Below, in pieces: positions 53,603-62,011 of a stretch of 64,000 nucleotides of DNA. A program made the translations under genes and the position numbers. The stretch comes from Niastella vici. GTDB taxonomy: Bacteria > Bacteroidota > Bacteroidia > Chitinophagales > Chitinophagaceae. The stretch lies in the NCBI RefSeq assembly GCF_002077945.1, contig NZ_LVYD01000051.1:124001-188000 (forward strand), read 5' to 3'. How positions within the stretch are numbered: position 1 is the first letter of the stretch; the number at the start of each line of letters is the position of its first letter. The notes beneath the pieces were generated by a model, which had not been told where the DNA came from, ran no database searches, and saw nothing but the letters and a program-made list of their open reading frames with translations.

Positions 53603-54085
53603 GTGTTCCATACTGTTAAAAAATATAGCTGGTTCCCGCTGGTTATGGTGATCTGTCTTTTGCCGGCCTGCCGCAAGGAGGCTGCCATAGAACGGAATAT
53701 AAAGGGGGAAATGCTGGCTGCGGTAAATGCGCTGCGGTTGGCAGGGTGTACCTGTGGCGGAACCTGGATGCCGCCGGTAAAACCATTAACCTGGAACGAT
53801 ACCCTGGCATCGGCTGCGCTGGCGCATGCCCGCGATATGGATGCCAATAACTATTTCAGCCATATTTCGCCGGGCGGCACCTCGCCCATTCAGCGCACCA
53901 TGGCTTTGGGCTATAGCGGGAATTATGTTATGGAGAATATTGCCCGCGGCTATACTTCGGTAGAATCTGTTATGAAAGCCTGGGTGAACAGTGAAGATCA
54001 TTGCAAAGCCATGATGGATAGCGGGCATACCGAAATGGGTGCCGCCAATGTGAATACGTATTGGGTACAGGAATTTGGGCACTAG
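53603..54085 (+). CDS. CAP/SCP-domain lipoprotein
   Basis: 160 aa with a GTG start at 53603, needed to include the lipoprotein signal (VICLLPAC, lipobox LPAC). CAP-domain landmarks: LTWNDTLASAALAHARDMDANNYFSHISPGGTSP, VMENIARGYTSVESVMKAWVNSEDHCKAMMD and MGAA. The His/Glu residues of the CAP cavity are present. It is likely exported and co-transcribed with the GH12 gene. CAP proteins have varied and mostly unproven roles. Confidence 0.85.
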   Translation: MFHTVKKYSWFPLVMVICLLPACRKEAAIERNIKGEMLAAVNALRLAGCTCGGTWMPPVKPLTWNDTLASAALAHARDMDANNYFSHISPGGTSPIQRTMALGYSGNYVMENIARGYTSVESVMKAWVNSEDHCKAMMDSGHTEMGAANVNTYWVQEFGH

Positions 54086-54096
54086 ATACCTCCCAA

Positions 54097-54110
54097 CCCC
54101 CTAAAGGGGG
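54097..54110 (+). terminator. short G/C hairpin after the CAP gene
   Basis: CCCCCTAAAGGGGG, 11 bases after the CAP stop. No T-run follows; it may be a weak terminator or a common short intergenic palindrome. Confidence 0.3.
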
Positions 54111-54152
54111 GCTATATTTGGGGTCTTCACGATTGCCGGTTACCCACAAAAA

Positions 54153-54190
54153 AGGGCGAGCCTTCCATCAACAGGTGGAAGGCTCGCTCT
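54153..54190. terminator. bidirectional intrinsic terminator between CAP and Ycf48-repeat genes
   Basis: GAGCCTTCCA (54158-54167) pairs with TGGAAGGCTC (54176-54185), extended by flanking GGGC/GCTC. A-run on the left and TTTT on the right make it functional on both strands. Confidence 0.85.
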
Positions 54191-54211
54191 TTTATCGTTG
54201 CTGTAACCAGC

Positions 54212-56536
54212 TTATTGTTTAATGATCTTAAATGACTGTTTATTAGCGGTTATCAGAAAATAGGTTCCTGCAGGTAACCCGCTCAGTTGCAGCGGTTCTT
54301 TCACGTTAGTGATCGTGAACTGACGCAGTACATGTCCCTGCATATTCACCAGGCGGGCCGAAGTACCCAGCAAGGCGGTGTTGTTCAAACTAACTGTTAC
54401 CAATGAACGGGTAGGGTTGGGGTAAACGGTTGCCTCTGCAACAGGCTGGGTACATGATTTTGACAGGGTAACCATTTTCGAGAACACATACCGGCCGTAG
54501 TTGTCGACCTGTTTCAATTTAAAATAGTTGGCGCCCTGGGCCAGGCCTGTATAGGTAAACGAATAAGATGAGGCGGTGGGGGCTTTCACTGTGCCAACGG
54601 TTTGCCAGTGGTTGCCATCGGTTGACCATAGGATCTCAAAACGGTTGTTGCTGATAGCGCTGGTAGTTTGCCATTGCAAGCGGGCGCTGTTGCAATCGCT
54701 GCTGATGGCATCAAAAGAAGTAAAGCTGGCTGCTAAGGGCGTCAGCAGAAAGATCTGTACTTCGCCGTTATTACCTACCGACCAGCCGGAGTTGCTATTG
54801 ACGAAGAATACGCTGTTCACATCGCTGTTGCTGTTGCTCGTTTGCGCCACCCAGGTGGTACCGCCATCGGCAGTATACAGAATAGTGCCATTGTCGCCCA
54901 CTGCCCAGCCGTTGGTGGCTGTGGTGAAGAACACTTCATTCAACCTATCGGTAGTGCCGCTGGTTTGAGATGACCAGGTAGTGCCGCCATCAGTTGTTTT
55001 ACGAATAACGCCGTTATCGCCTACTGCATAGCCGATGCTGGAGCTAACCATATAAAGGCCATATAATGTTTGGGTAGTACCGCTGGTTTGGGCTGTCCAG
55101 TTGGTGCCGCCGTCGGTAGTTTTAAGAATAGTTCCATGTTCCCCAACTGCCCAGCCGGTATTGGCATCTGTAAATTGTACATCATACAGATCTCTGGTAG
55201 TACCGCTGGTTTGCGTGTTCCAGTTGGTTCCTCCATCAGTGGTTTTCAGGATGGTTCCGTTTGAACCTACCACCCAGGCGGTAGTTGTGCTTATGGAGTT
55301 TATGCCGCGCAAAGTTGTTGACGTACCACTTGTTTGGCCGCTCCAGCTGGTGCCGCCATTGGTGGTTTTGCGAATGGTTCCATTGGTTCCAACCGCCCAA
55401 CCGGTATTGGCATCGGCAAACGACAGGGCCCGCAGGTCCTGTGTGGTGCCACTGGTTAGCCCGCTCCAGGTGATGCCACCATCGGTGCTTTTGCGAATAG
55501 TGCCATTCTCGCCGACCATCCAGCCGGTGGTAGTGCTCGCAAAGTAGATGTCTTCTATATTATTGGTAGTGCCGCTGTTTTCTTCCGTCCAGATAAAGCT
55601 ACCGGCATTGGTGGTTTTTATAATAGCGCCATTGGTGCCCACCGCCCAGCCTGTGCCTGAATTAATGAAGAAGACACCTAACAGGTCTTCACCAGTATTG
55701 CTGGTTTGCAGGCCCCAGGATGAACCGCCATTAACGGTCTTCAACACGGTGCCGTTCTCACACACTACATACCCGATGGAGGTGCTGGTAAAGACGATGC
55801 TGTTTATATCATCGCCAGTATTGCTTGTTTGGGCTGTCCAGTTAGTACCGCCATTGGTGGTGTAAAGGATGACACCACCGTCGCCCACGGCCCAGCCGGT
55901 AGTGGAATTCAGGAAATAAACGCTGTTGAGGTCATTGGTTGTACCGCTGGTTAAAATGCTCCAGGTAGTGCCGCCATCGGTGGTTTTTACGATCCTGCCA
56001 TTTTCACCTACTGCAAAGCCATTATTAGCGTCAATAAATTTTATATCGTACAGGTCGCGGGTGGTTCCGCTTGTTTGGGCGGTCCAGGTGGTGCCACCAT
56101 TGGTGGTTTTAAGAATAGTGCCATTGTCGCCTGAAGCCCAGCCGGTATTGGCATCGAGAAAGAAGATGCTGTTGAGGTCTTGTGTAGTAGTACTGGTTTG
56201 AGCGCCCCAACTGGTTCCACCATTGGTGGTTTTAAGAATAGTACCATTGTTGCCAGCTACCCAGCCGGTAGTGGTACTCACGAGGAAAACACTATTTAAT
56301 TGTTGGGTGGTGCCGCTGGTTTGAGCCGTCCAGCTGGTGCCGCCATCGGTAGTTTTGCGGATTACGCCATTACTGCCAACGACCCAGCCGGTATTGGCAT
56401 CTTCAAAATGTACACCGTACAGATCTCTGGTAGTGCCGCTGGTTAAATTCGACCATTGGGCAGATGCGCCCAGGGCAGATAACATGATAAAAAGGCCCAG
56501 GAAGGCCCTGAGGGTTTTGCAAAGGACAGTTTTCAT
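54212..56536 (-). CDS. T9SS-exported Ycf48/BNR-like repeat protein with 14 repeats
   Basis: 774 aa. Signal peptide (…LSALGASAQ), then 14 tandem repeats of about 41-42 residues (about 28-600), each of form SGTT-DL--V-F-D--TGW-VG-NG-I-KTT-GG--W. This is the Ycf48/Hcf136-type beta-propeller motif; 14 units would make two seven-bladed propellers. A fibronectin-like segment (RLQWQTTSAISNNRFEILWSTDG) and a T9SS sorting domain (YPNPTRSLV ... SFKIIKQ) follow. Exported, probably to the surface; role unknown. DNA repeats of about 123-126 bp underlie it. Confidence 0.9.
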   Translation of the reverse strand: MKTVLCKTLRAFLGLFIMLSALGASAQWSNLTSGTTRDLYGVHFEDANTGWVVGSNGVIRKTTDGGTSWTAQTSGTTQQLNSVFLVSTTTGWVAGNNGTILKTTNGGTSWGAQTSTTTQDLNSIFFLDANTGWASGDNGTILKTTNGGTTWTAQTSGTTRDLYDIKFIDANNGFAVGENGRIVKTTDGGTTWSILTSGTTNDLNSVYFLNSTTGWAVGDGGVILYTTNGGTNWTAQTSNTGDDINSIVFTSTSIGYVVCENGTVLKTVNGGSSWGLQTSNTGEDLLGVFFINSGTGWAVGTNGAIIKTTNAGSFIWTEENSGTTNNIEDIYFASTTTGWMVGENGTIRKSTDGGITWSGLTSGTTQDLRALSFADANTGWAVGTNGTIRKTTNGGTSWSGQTSGTSTTLRGINSISTTTAWVVGSNGTILKTTDGGTNWNTQTSGTTRDLYDVQFTDANTGWAVGEHGTILKTTDGGTNWTAQTSGTTQTLYGLYMVSSSIGYAVGDNGVIRKTTDGGTTWSSQTSGTTDRLNEVFFTTATNGWAVGDNGTILYTADGGTTWVAQTSNSNSDVNSVFFVNSNSGWSVGNNGEVQIFLLTPLAASFTSFDAISSDCNSARLQWQTTSAISNNRFEILWSTDGNHWQTVGTVKAPTASSYSFTYTGLAQGANYFKLKQVDNYGRYVFSKMVTLSKSCTQPVAEATVYPNPTRSLVTVSLNNTALLGTSARLVNMQGHVLRQFTITNVKEPLQLSGLPAGTYFLITANKQSFKIIKQ

Positions 56537-56728
56537 AACAGGTTGGGTACTTAGGAATTATGGTTTTATTAATAGGATATAACAGTTACGGGATAAGGGG
56601 TTTACGCGATTTCAATAAGGCAATACCCTTGCCATTTTTTTAAGCGATTGAATAACAACGCGATGGGAAAATAATTATTATAAAGATTTTCCATTTTTGA
56701 GAGTTTTTTCCAGGATTGAACAGGTTCA
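56537..56728. other. start of a 1-kb gene-free stretch
   Basis: 56537-57581 has no protein gene I can support. It holds an octad repeat, a dispersed GC-rich element and a structured minus-strand RNA candidate, listed separately. The first 190 bases probably contain the promoter of the Ycf48-repeat gene. Confidence 0.4.
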
Positions 56729-56768
56729 TGAGTTTGTGAGTTTGTCAGTTTGTGAGTTTTTAAGTTCG
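56729..56768. repeat. octad repeat, TGAGTTTG family
   Basis: Five 8-base units in register: TGAGTTTG, TGAGTTTG, TCAGTTTG, TGAGTTTT, TAAGTTCG. Like the heptad tracts but with period 8. Confidence 0.75.
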
Positions 56769-56864
56769 CAGTTCTTGGTTCATAGTTTTTAATTCAAGGT
56801 GCAAGGACCAGGTGGGCGCCGGGCTGCGCCATCGTGAAGCGATTCACGAATTAAACAGGGAGAA

Positions 56865-56962
56865 GAACCGGACGCCGGAGTACGCCGTCGCATAGCGTGT
56901 TGGTGTACAAGTGTGCGACGCAACGAAGGCCCAATAGCGGTATGAAAGCCGGGCCCAAAATG
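56865..56962 (+). repeat. dispersed GC-rich element, copy 2
   Basis: Contains GAACCGGAC, GTGCGACGCAAC, TATGAAAGCCGGGCCCA in order; shares these blocks with 33129-33198 on the opposite strand. This copy has about 30 extra bases between the first two blocks. Confidence 0.6.
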
Positions 56963-57052
56963 GTCTTCCGCTTTGAAGCCCCCTTATGACTGTTGGCTTG
57001 CCAGCAATTTTGAGTTAGTAAAAGAAGACCAGGTACTGTGGAGGATAAAAAA

Positions 57053-57084
57053 AATAGATCCGGTTAGTAAAATCCGGATCTATT
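57053..57084 (-). terminator. strong intrinsic terminator facing left, with no protein gene upstream
   Basis: Perfect 11-bp arms AATAGATCCGG (57053-57063) and CCGGATCTATT (57074-57084), 10-base loop; read on the minus strand it is followed by a run of seven or more T. No minus-strand protein gene lies between it and 58200, so it may end a non-coding RNA. Confidence 0.75.
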
Positions 57085-57290
57085 GCAGCACAAAAAACTA
57101 CAGAGGATAAGAACGTTCCTTGTGCCTGAATGCAGTTGTGTTTAATTACGTGAATCATCATATAGCAATTCACAACTGCGCAGTGATGTCAAAAGATACT
57201 ATCCGGCTATGCTACGAGACCGGACATCAGAATATACTCGAAATACCAATTTTTATCGGGTGAATGTATGCCTGCATTGCACCCGACCGA
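57053..57290 (-). ncRNA. candidate structured non-coding RNA
   Basis: About 240 bases with a chain of hairpins, ending on the minus strand in an intrinsic terminator. Stems (window positions): 57257-57266/57275-57285; 57184-57190/57223-57229 with an inner TCCGG/CCGGA that competes for two bases; 57132-57140/57171-57179 (GCAGTTGTG/CACAACTGC, perfect); 57088-57093/57120-57125 (GCACAA/TTGTGC). No long open frame. I do not recognise a known RNA family; its promoter is not clear. Confidence 0.35.
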
Positions 57291-57581
57291 ACTGATACTA
57301 ATATACGAAACAAGATTAGAAAGCGCTTCGAACAAGGAAGTTTGTAGTGTTTTTTTGATTAATGTCAATGTTTTTTACGTATTATACAACCTGATGAAAG
57401 CCGCTACAGTACTGGATTGCGTATGATCGCAAATATGTATAAACTATGACGGCCGTCATGGTTTTTCATGTTTAAAAAACATATCTTGATGTATCATAGC
57501 TAGTCCCGCTTTAGTAGGGATCAACTTCCTCCCAGATATCCTGCGAATTCCTTGTTGGAGATTACTGCAAAATAATTTTAT

Positions 57582-57881
57582 ATGATATTACAAACTAAAA
57601 ATGGATATCCAGAGGTAGTGTTGTCTTTACAATGTGACACATCTTATTTCTATACTACAGCAGACTGGCTCAGGCATGAAATAGGAATATCATTTTGTCA
57701 AAAAAAGAAGATGGAAGATGATATCATTTGCTGGCAGTTTTATTTTGGCATGGCCAACGCCATGTTGAAGTATGACCCATCATCAGGAATATCACTTTGT
57801 CCGGCCGAAATGAACCAGGCCACTATTGAAGAAAAGGCAGCATTCAAGATGCTGACAGATACGATGCGAGTGGTGTGCTAA
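57582..57881 (+). CDS. hypothetical protein, 99 aa
   Basis: Starts ATG 57582 with MILQTKNGYPEVVLSLQCD. Hydrophilic, no signal peptide or membrane segment, four cysteines scattered. No family recognised. It stands alone between the RNA candidate and the Crp-type regulator. Coding status is moderately supported by length and composition only. Confidence 0.5.
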   Translation: MILQTKNGYPEVVLSLQCDTSYFYTTADWLRHEIGISFCQKKKMEDDIICWQFYFGMANAMLKYDPSSGISLCPAEMNQATIEEKAAFKMLTDTMRVVC

Positions 57882-57951
57882 CCAGATAGTTGCTCCTGGT
57901 GTAATGCTTTTTACTTAGAAGTTACAACATAGAAATTCTCAACCTGCCCAA

Positions 57952-57987
57952 TTTGATTATGGATATTTAAAATATGTATTATATTTG
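57952..57987 (+). promoter_or_regulatory. Bacteroidota-type promoter for the Crp-like gene
   Basis: Perfect -7 element TATATTTG (57980-57987, consensus TAnnTTTG) and TTTG at 57952-57955. The 24-base gap is slightly longer than usual. It would give a leader of about 230 bases before the start at 58225. The gap 57882-58224 has no gene. Confidence 0.4.
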
Positions 57988-58224
57988 TAATGCAGTTGAT
58001 TGGAAAGGGCCGACTAACGCTAACGCATGAATTTTTAATTTCCTCTTTGGTTGCGCCTAAATTCTGATTTTCCCTGAAAACCAATCATTAATCAATATAT
58101 CCTGGCCAATAAGGCGGCCTGGCGGCTGCCGTCGCAGAAATTCTCTGATTACGTTGCAATTTGCTATTCTTTATTCCATTGTCGGTGGTATTTACCACCC
58201 TGACCATATAAAACTGACTACACA

Positions 58225-58938
58225 ATGAAACGATTGCTTGTTACTGAAAATAACAAAGAGGTCCATAAATTAATGGACAGCATGCCGATATTTGAAAATA
58301 CTTCAGGCACTTACTTCCGAAGTAAACAAGCTGACCCGCTAACGGCATTATTCACGCAGCATACTGCAATTCATAAGTTTAAAAAGAAACAGATCATATA
58401 TACAGAAGGCAATCACCCTTTACAGTTATTCCAGATAAAGAAAGGGATTGTAAAAACATTCAAGTGCAATGGTGAAGGAAAGGAGCTGATCACCGGTATA
58501 TATGGAGAGGGGGAATACCTCGGTTATGTGGCATTGCTCGAAAATACGGTTTATAAAGATGTGGCCGTAGCCGTAGAATATGCTGAGGTAGCGGTTGTTC
58601 CCAAAGATGAATTTGAAGAGTTGATGGAGACCGACTGGCAGATCGCCCGCAAGTTCATAACCCTGCTGGCAAAAGATATTGCTGATAAAGAACAGTTGTT
58701 GTTGGGACTGGCTTATAACTCGCTGCGTAAAAAAGTGGCGGAAGCATTGATACTGTTGAGCAGAAAATACAAGGAGGCCATAAAGATCAGCCGTGATAAC
58801 CTGGCCGCCATTGCCGGAACGGCTACCGAGTCGTTGATAAGGACCCTCGGTGAATTCAGGCAGGAAAAACTGATTGAGATAAGCGAAGGCTATATAACTA
58901 TATTGAATGAAGCAAAACTTCGAACGATGTTGAACTAG
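58225..58938 (+). CDS. Crp/Fnr family transcriptional regulator with odd N-terminus
   Basis: 237 aa. Cyclic-nucleotide-binding-like domain (about 45-150: FKKKQIIYTEGNHPLQLFQIKKGIVKTFKCNGEGKELI) and a C-terminal helix-turn-helix (about 170-235: SRDNLAAIAGTATESLIRTLGEF). No CxxC Fe-S motif, so not a classical Fnr. The first 19 residues MKRLLVTENNKEVHKLMDS resemble the beginning of a response-regulator receiver (K-x-LLxxEDNKEV), as found in receiver-Crp fusions of Bacteroidota, but the rest of the receiver is missing. Monocistronic, with a terminator at 58994. Confidence 0.88.
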   Translation: MKRLLVTENNKEVHKLMDSMPIFENTSGTYFRSKQADPLTALFTQHTAIHKFKKKQIIYTEGNHPLQLFQIKKGIVKTFKCNGEGKELITGIYGEGEYLGYVALLENTVYKDVAVAVEYAEVAVVPKDEFEELMETDWQIARKFITLLAKDIADKEQLLLGLAYNSLRKKVAEALILLSRKYKEAIKISRDNLAAIAGTATESLIRTLGEFRQEKLIEISEGYITILNEAKLRTMLN

Positions 58939-58993
58939 GACAATGATTAAAACGGGACAACAAGGAGCGGCTCGCCGCCGCTTCGCGCTTCAG

Positions 58994-59027
58994 AAGGGTG
59001 TACTGCGTGGGCAGGACACCCTTTTTT
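58994..59027 (+). terminator. intrinsic terminator after the Crp-like gene
   Basis: AAGGGTGT (58994-59001) pairs with ACACCCTT (59016-59023), followed by TTTT. Confidence 0.8.
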
Positions 59028-59037
59028 AGTGCCCTCC

Positions 59038-59568
59038 TCACAAGCCCAACGCCTTCGACCTTATCGTAGCAATTTCATATTTAACGCTGGTGCCGCGTTT
59101 GGTATCGGCAATTCTGTGGGTGGCTGTGGTGTTGGGGCGTATGAAATAAAAATCTTCATATTTGGTTTCATGAATATTGCCATTGGCTTTTATATACATG
59201 ATCTTCACACGTACCTTGTCGAGCGTATAATCGGTTGGGTTGTTTACAGTGATCTCTAAATTGGAAATGCCGCCCAGGCTACGGCTATCGTAATCATTGC
59301 TTTCCGCTTTTACTAATGACGTGATATTGTTTCGCACCATCTTTTTTACACTGGCGTCGCCACCGGTTACTGCACCTTGTTTGCCGGTTTTTGCGGCCTC
59401 AATACGATCGGTGGGCGAAGATTCACCGCTTCGGGAAATAGCAGCCAATACACCCAGTACTATAATAAATGGAACAAATATGATCCAGCGGAGGGAAGAT
59501 TTTGTCTCTTGAATAGCCTTTTCAGGGCCTTTTTCCTTTACAGCTTCACGGATAGCAGGATTCTTCAT
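59038..59568 (-). CDS. hypothetical single-pass membrane protein, 176 aa
   Basis: A cytoplasmic charged N-terminus (about 1-25), one transmembrane helix (about 27-45), a Ser/Thr/Gly-rich linker, and a C-terminal beta-sandwich-like domain (LEITVNNPTDYTLDKVRVKIMYIKANGNIHE), reminiscent of FxLYD or Ig-like folds. No family recognised. Convergent with the Crp-like gene. Confidence 0.7.
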   Translation of the reverse strand: MKNPAIREAVKEKGPEKAIQETKSSLRWIIFVPFIIVLGVLAAISRSGESSPTDRIEAAKTGKQGAVTGGDASVKKMVRNNITSLVKAESNDYDSRSLGGISNLEITVNNPTDYTLDKVRVKIMYIKANGNIHETKYEDFYFIRPNTTATHRIADTKRGTSVKYEIATIRSKALGL

Positions 59569-59655
59569 AAAGTCGGATTTTTTCAGGGATGCGGTCTTGT
59601 AAAGTGCTAAAATATATTTTTTTTCTGGTACCCCGAAATGAGAACTATAAACAAA

Positions 59656-59682
59656 AGCCTTCCCGGTAAAACCAGGAAGGCT
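59656..59682 (-). terminator. intrinsic terminator after gap
   Basis: AGCCTTCC (59656-59663) pairs with GGAAGGCT (59675-59682); on the minus strand TTTTGTTTAT follows. It lies 22 bases after the gap stop. Confidence 0.75.
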
Positions 59683-59703
59683 CTTATAATAGAAAACTAT
59701 ATG

Positions 59704-60714
59704 TTAAGCGGTCACCAGTTTGTTCGCTTTTCCTGCCAGCTCAAGAGTAAGCTCGGCCAGCCTGTTGCTGATGCCTACTTCATTATCGTACCAGGATACA
59801 ATTTTAACCAGTTTGTCAATTGCACGGGTCAGCGTACCATCAACGATAGAGGAGTGCGCATTGCCCAGAATATCGGCCGATACAAACGGTTCTTCCGTAT
59901 ATTCAAGTACACCATTTAATGTTGTGGCCGCATGGTGTTTCAACAGTTCGTTGATGGCTGCAGCTGAAGCGCGCTTTACCAGGTTCAACGACATATCTGC
60001 AATAGAACCATCGATCACTGGTACACGGTATGAAAATCCATCCATCTTTCCTTTCAGGTTCGGCAATACCTCGCCAATAGCTTTTGCGGCGCCTGTAGTG
60101 GTGGGAATGATCGATTGGGTGGCAGCCCGCGCCCTGCGGGGATCTTTATGCGGCCCGTCCTGCAGCATTTGGTCCATTGTGAATGCATGCACAGTGCTCA
60201 TGAACCCTGATTCAATTCCATATTCTTTATCGATCAGGTATAATACAGGTGCTATACAATTGGTAGTACAGGATGCTACAGAAAGCACTTCGTCTGCTTC
60301 TGTGATCTCATTGTTATTTACACCCACCACAATGGTCTTTACATTGCCGGTAGCCGGCGCCGTTATCAATACTCTTTTCGCGCCAGCGGTAATGTGCAGC
60401 TGCGCCTGTTCTTTTTGGGTGAACCGCCCGGTTGATTCTATCACAACATCTACCTGCAGCGCCGCCCAGGGCAATTTTTCCGGTGCGCGTTCATTCAGTA
60501 ATACTATTTTATTTCCGTTTATGATCAGGTGCTGGTCCTGGTGCTCAACGGTTCCCGCAAACTTTCCATGCGAGGTATCGTATTTGAACAAATGTGTTAA
60601 CAGCTTGATATCGGTGAGGTCATTGATGGCCACTACTTCTACGTCTTTTTGATTCAGCAGTGCTCTTAAAGTCATTCTGCCAATACGTCCGAATCCATTA
60701 ATAGCTACTTTCAT
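59704..60714 (-). CDS. gap: glyceraldehyde-3-phosphate dehydrogenase, type I
   Basis: 336 aa. NAD-binding INGFGRIGR (5-13), AINDLTD (the Asp after Asn favours NAD over NADP), catalytic C149 in SVASCTTNCIAP, base His in STVHAFTMDQ, and WYDNEVGISNRL at the C-terminus. Glycolytic/gluconeogenic enzyme. TVHAFTMDQ has Phe and Met where TVHAYTNDQ is usual; the essential residues are kept, so function is probably unchanged, or this may be a second isoform. A palindromic element lies 8 bases upstream of the start. Confidence 0.95.
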   Translation of the reverse strand: MKVAINGFGRIGRMTLRALLNQKDVEVVAINDLTDIKLLTHLFKYDTSHGKFAGTVEHQDQHLIINGNKIVLLNERAPEKLPWAALQVDVVIESTGRFTQKEQAQLHITAGAKRVLITAPATGNVKTIVVGVNNNEITEADEVLSVASCTTNCIAPVLYLIDKEYGIESGFMSTVHAFTMDQMLQDGPHKDPRRARAATQSIIPTTTGAAKAIGEVLPNLKGKMDGFSYRVPVIDGSIADMSLNLVKRASAAAINELLKHHAATTLNGVLEYTEEPFVSADILGNAHSSIVDGTLTRAIDKLVKIVSWYDNEVGISNRLAELTLELAGKANKLVTA

Positions 60715-60722
60715 TTGTGAAT

Positions 60723-60806
60723 TTTTATTTTGGTCAGATGGAACCCGGTATGAAAAATTTTCACTTCCCCGGGAATTGTAATGAAAATATTTTCATACCT
60801 CGTTCC
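60723..60806. repeat. palindromic element, copy B, upstream of gap
   Basis: Shares TTTTATTTTxGxCAGATGGAAC and AATxGTAATGAAAAT with copy A at 50742-50820. Arms: GGAAC/GTTCC (60740-60744, 60802-60806) and GGTATGAAAA/TTTTCATACC (60747-60756, 60790-60799), all matching. On the minus strand it would fold in the gap leader. Confidence 0.65.
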
Positions 60807-60824
60807 ATAAAAATATATTTTAAT

Positions 60825-61817
60825 TTATTCTTCTATAGGTTGCAGGGAGGTCCTGAATGTTCGCCGGTAATCGCTGGGCGATACATTCATGTGCCGTAAG
60901 AAGGTGCGTCGCATGGAGATCAGGCCGCCCAGTCCGCATTTGGTGGCTATCTGGTCAATGCTCAGGTCGCTGTCTTCGAGGTAGCGCCGCGCCACTTCTA
61001 CCCGTACTTTCTCTACGAATTTGGCTGGTGTAATGCCGGTCTCTTTCTGAAATACGCGGGCAAAATTTCGAACGCTCATATTGCTGTGCTCCGCCAGGTG
61101 TTGTATGCTCAGGTCTTCACCGAGGTGCCTGATCATCCAGCTGTATAGTTTTCCGCCGATAGAATTTTCAAGCCGATGTATTTCCAGCACTTTACTGAAT
61201 TGTGACTGGTAACCCGGCCGCTTCAGATGCAGGATCAACTTGCGTGCAACCTGCAGGGCCAGTTCGCGGCCATGGTCTTCTTCTACCAGTGCCAGGGAAA
61301 GGTCAATGCCCGATGCCACGCCGCCCGACGTATATACATTGGTATCACGTGTAAAGAAAGGGTCAGTATCTACTTTTACCTGTGGATAGCGTTGTTGAAA
61401 CTGCTGGCTGTATTCCCAATGCGTAGTGGCCTGCTTGCCATCGAGGATGCCGGCTTCTGCCAGTGCATAGGCGCCCACGCAAATGGAAGCAATGCGATTA
61501 ACTTTCGGATAAACGCCTTTCAGCCATTGAAAAAATCGGTCGCCGTTTTCGAGCAGCGGCCAGGAAAATCCGGCAATGATCACCGTATCGATAGGCCGGT
61601 TGATCGTATTTACTGTGACCGCACAGTTTAGTTCCACACCACTCTTGGTGCTGATCTTTTTGGTGTTTACGGGAGAAGCAAGCAGAATGTCGTAACCGCC
61701 GTTTCCGTTGACCTGTTTGTCTGCTGCTGCGAATACATCGCAGGGGCCGGCAACGTCAAGGAGGAAGATCCCCGGCATTGGTACAACCACTACGAGTTTC
61801 TTTTTTGCCTTTGCCAT
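60825..61817 (-). CDS. GlxA family transcriptional regulator (DJ-1/PfpI + AraC HTH)
   Basis: 330 aa from ATG 61817 (MAKAKKKLVVVVPMPG); a start at 61844 adds nine residues. N-terminal DJ-1/PfpI-like domain (about 8-190) with FLLDVAGPCDVFAA and ASICVGAYALAEAGILDGKQATTHW, the nucleophile-elbow Cys region. C-terminal AraC double helix-turn-helix (about 220-315: LSIQHLAEHSNMSVRNFARVFQKETG, TPAKFVEKVRVEVARRYLE). Members act as activators; target and ligand are unknown. Confidence 0.92.
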   Translation of the reverse strand: MAKAKKKLVVVVPMPGIFLLDVAGPCDVFAAADKQVNGNGGYDILLASPVNTKKISTKSGVELNCAVTVNTINRPIDTVIIAGFSWPLLENGDRFFQWLKGVYPKVNRIASICVGAYALAEAGILDGKQATTHWEYSQQFQQRYPQVKVDTDPFFTRDTNVYTSGGVASGIDLSLALVEEDHGRELALQVARKLILHLKRPGYQSQFSKVLEIHRLENSIGGKLYSWMIRHLGEDLSIQHLAEHSNMSVRNFARVFQKETGITPAKFVEKVRVEVARRYLEDSDLSIDQIATKCGLGGLISMRRTFLRHMNVSPSDYRRTFRTSLQPIEE

Positions 61818-61978
61818 GGTGTAAATGTAGCATGAATACACCATGGCGCAAATGACATATTTTATACAATTCCGGCCATCGGGGGAAAACGGGTTATTTC
61901 AGGTGGATAAAAATATAAGTAAGAATTTTTATTAGAACGGCAGATTACGCGTCTATTGCCAGGATCTAATTCAACAAC

Positions 61979-62008
61979 AAAGCCCTTCTGCCAGTTGGCG
62001 GGGGCTTT
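61979..62008 (-). terminator. hairpin after the OmpA-family gene
   Basis: AAAGCCC (61979-61985) pairs with GGGCTTT (62002-62008), loop with inner TGCCA/TGGCG pairing. On the minus strand the following sequence is TTGTTGTTG, so the T-tract is weak. It overlaps no gene. Confidence 0.6.
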
Positions 62009-62011
62009 CCA

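Noticed and set aside
59720-60652. 310-codon open frame on the plus strand opposite gap
   Set aside because: It mirrors the GAPDH gene exactly, has Ser/Ala-rich shadow composition and no family features.
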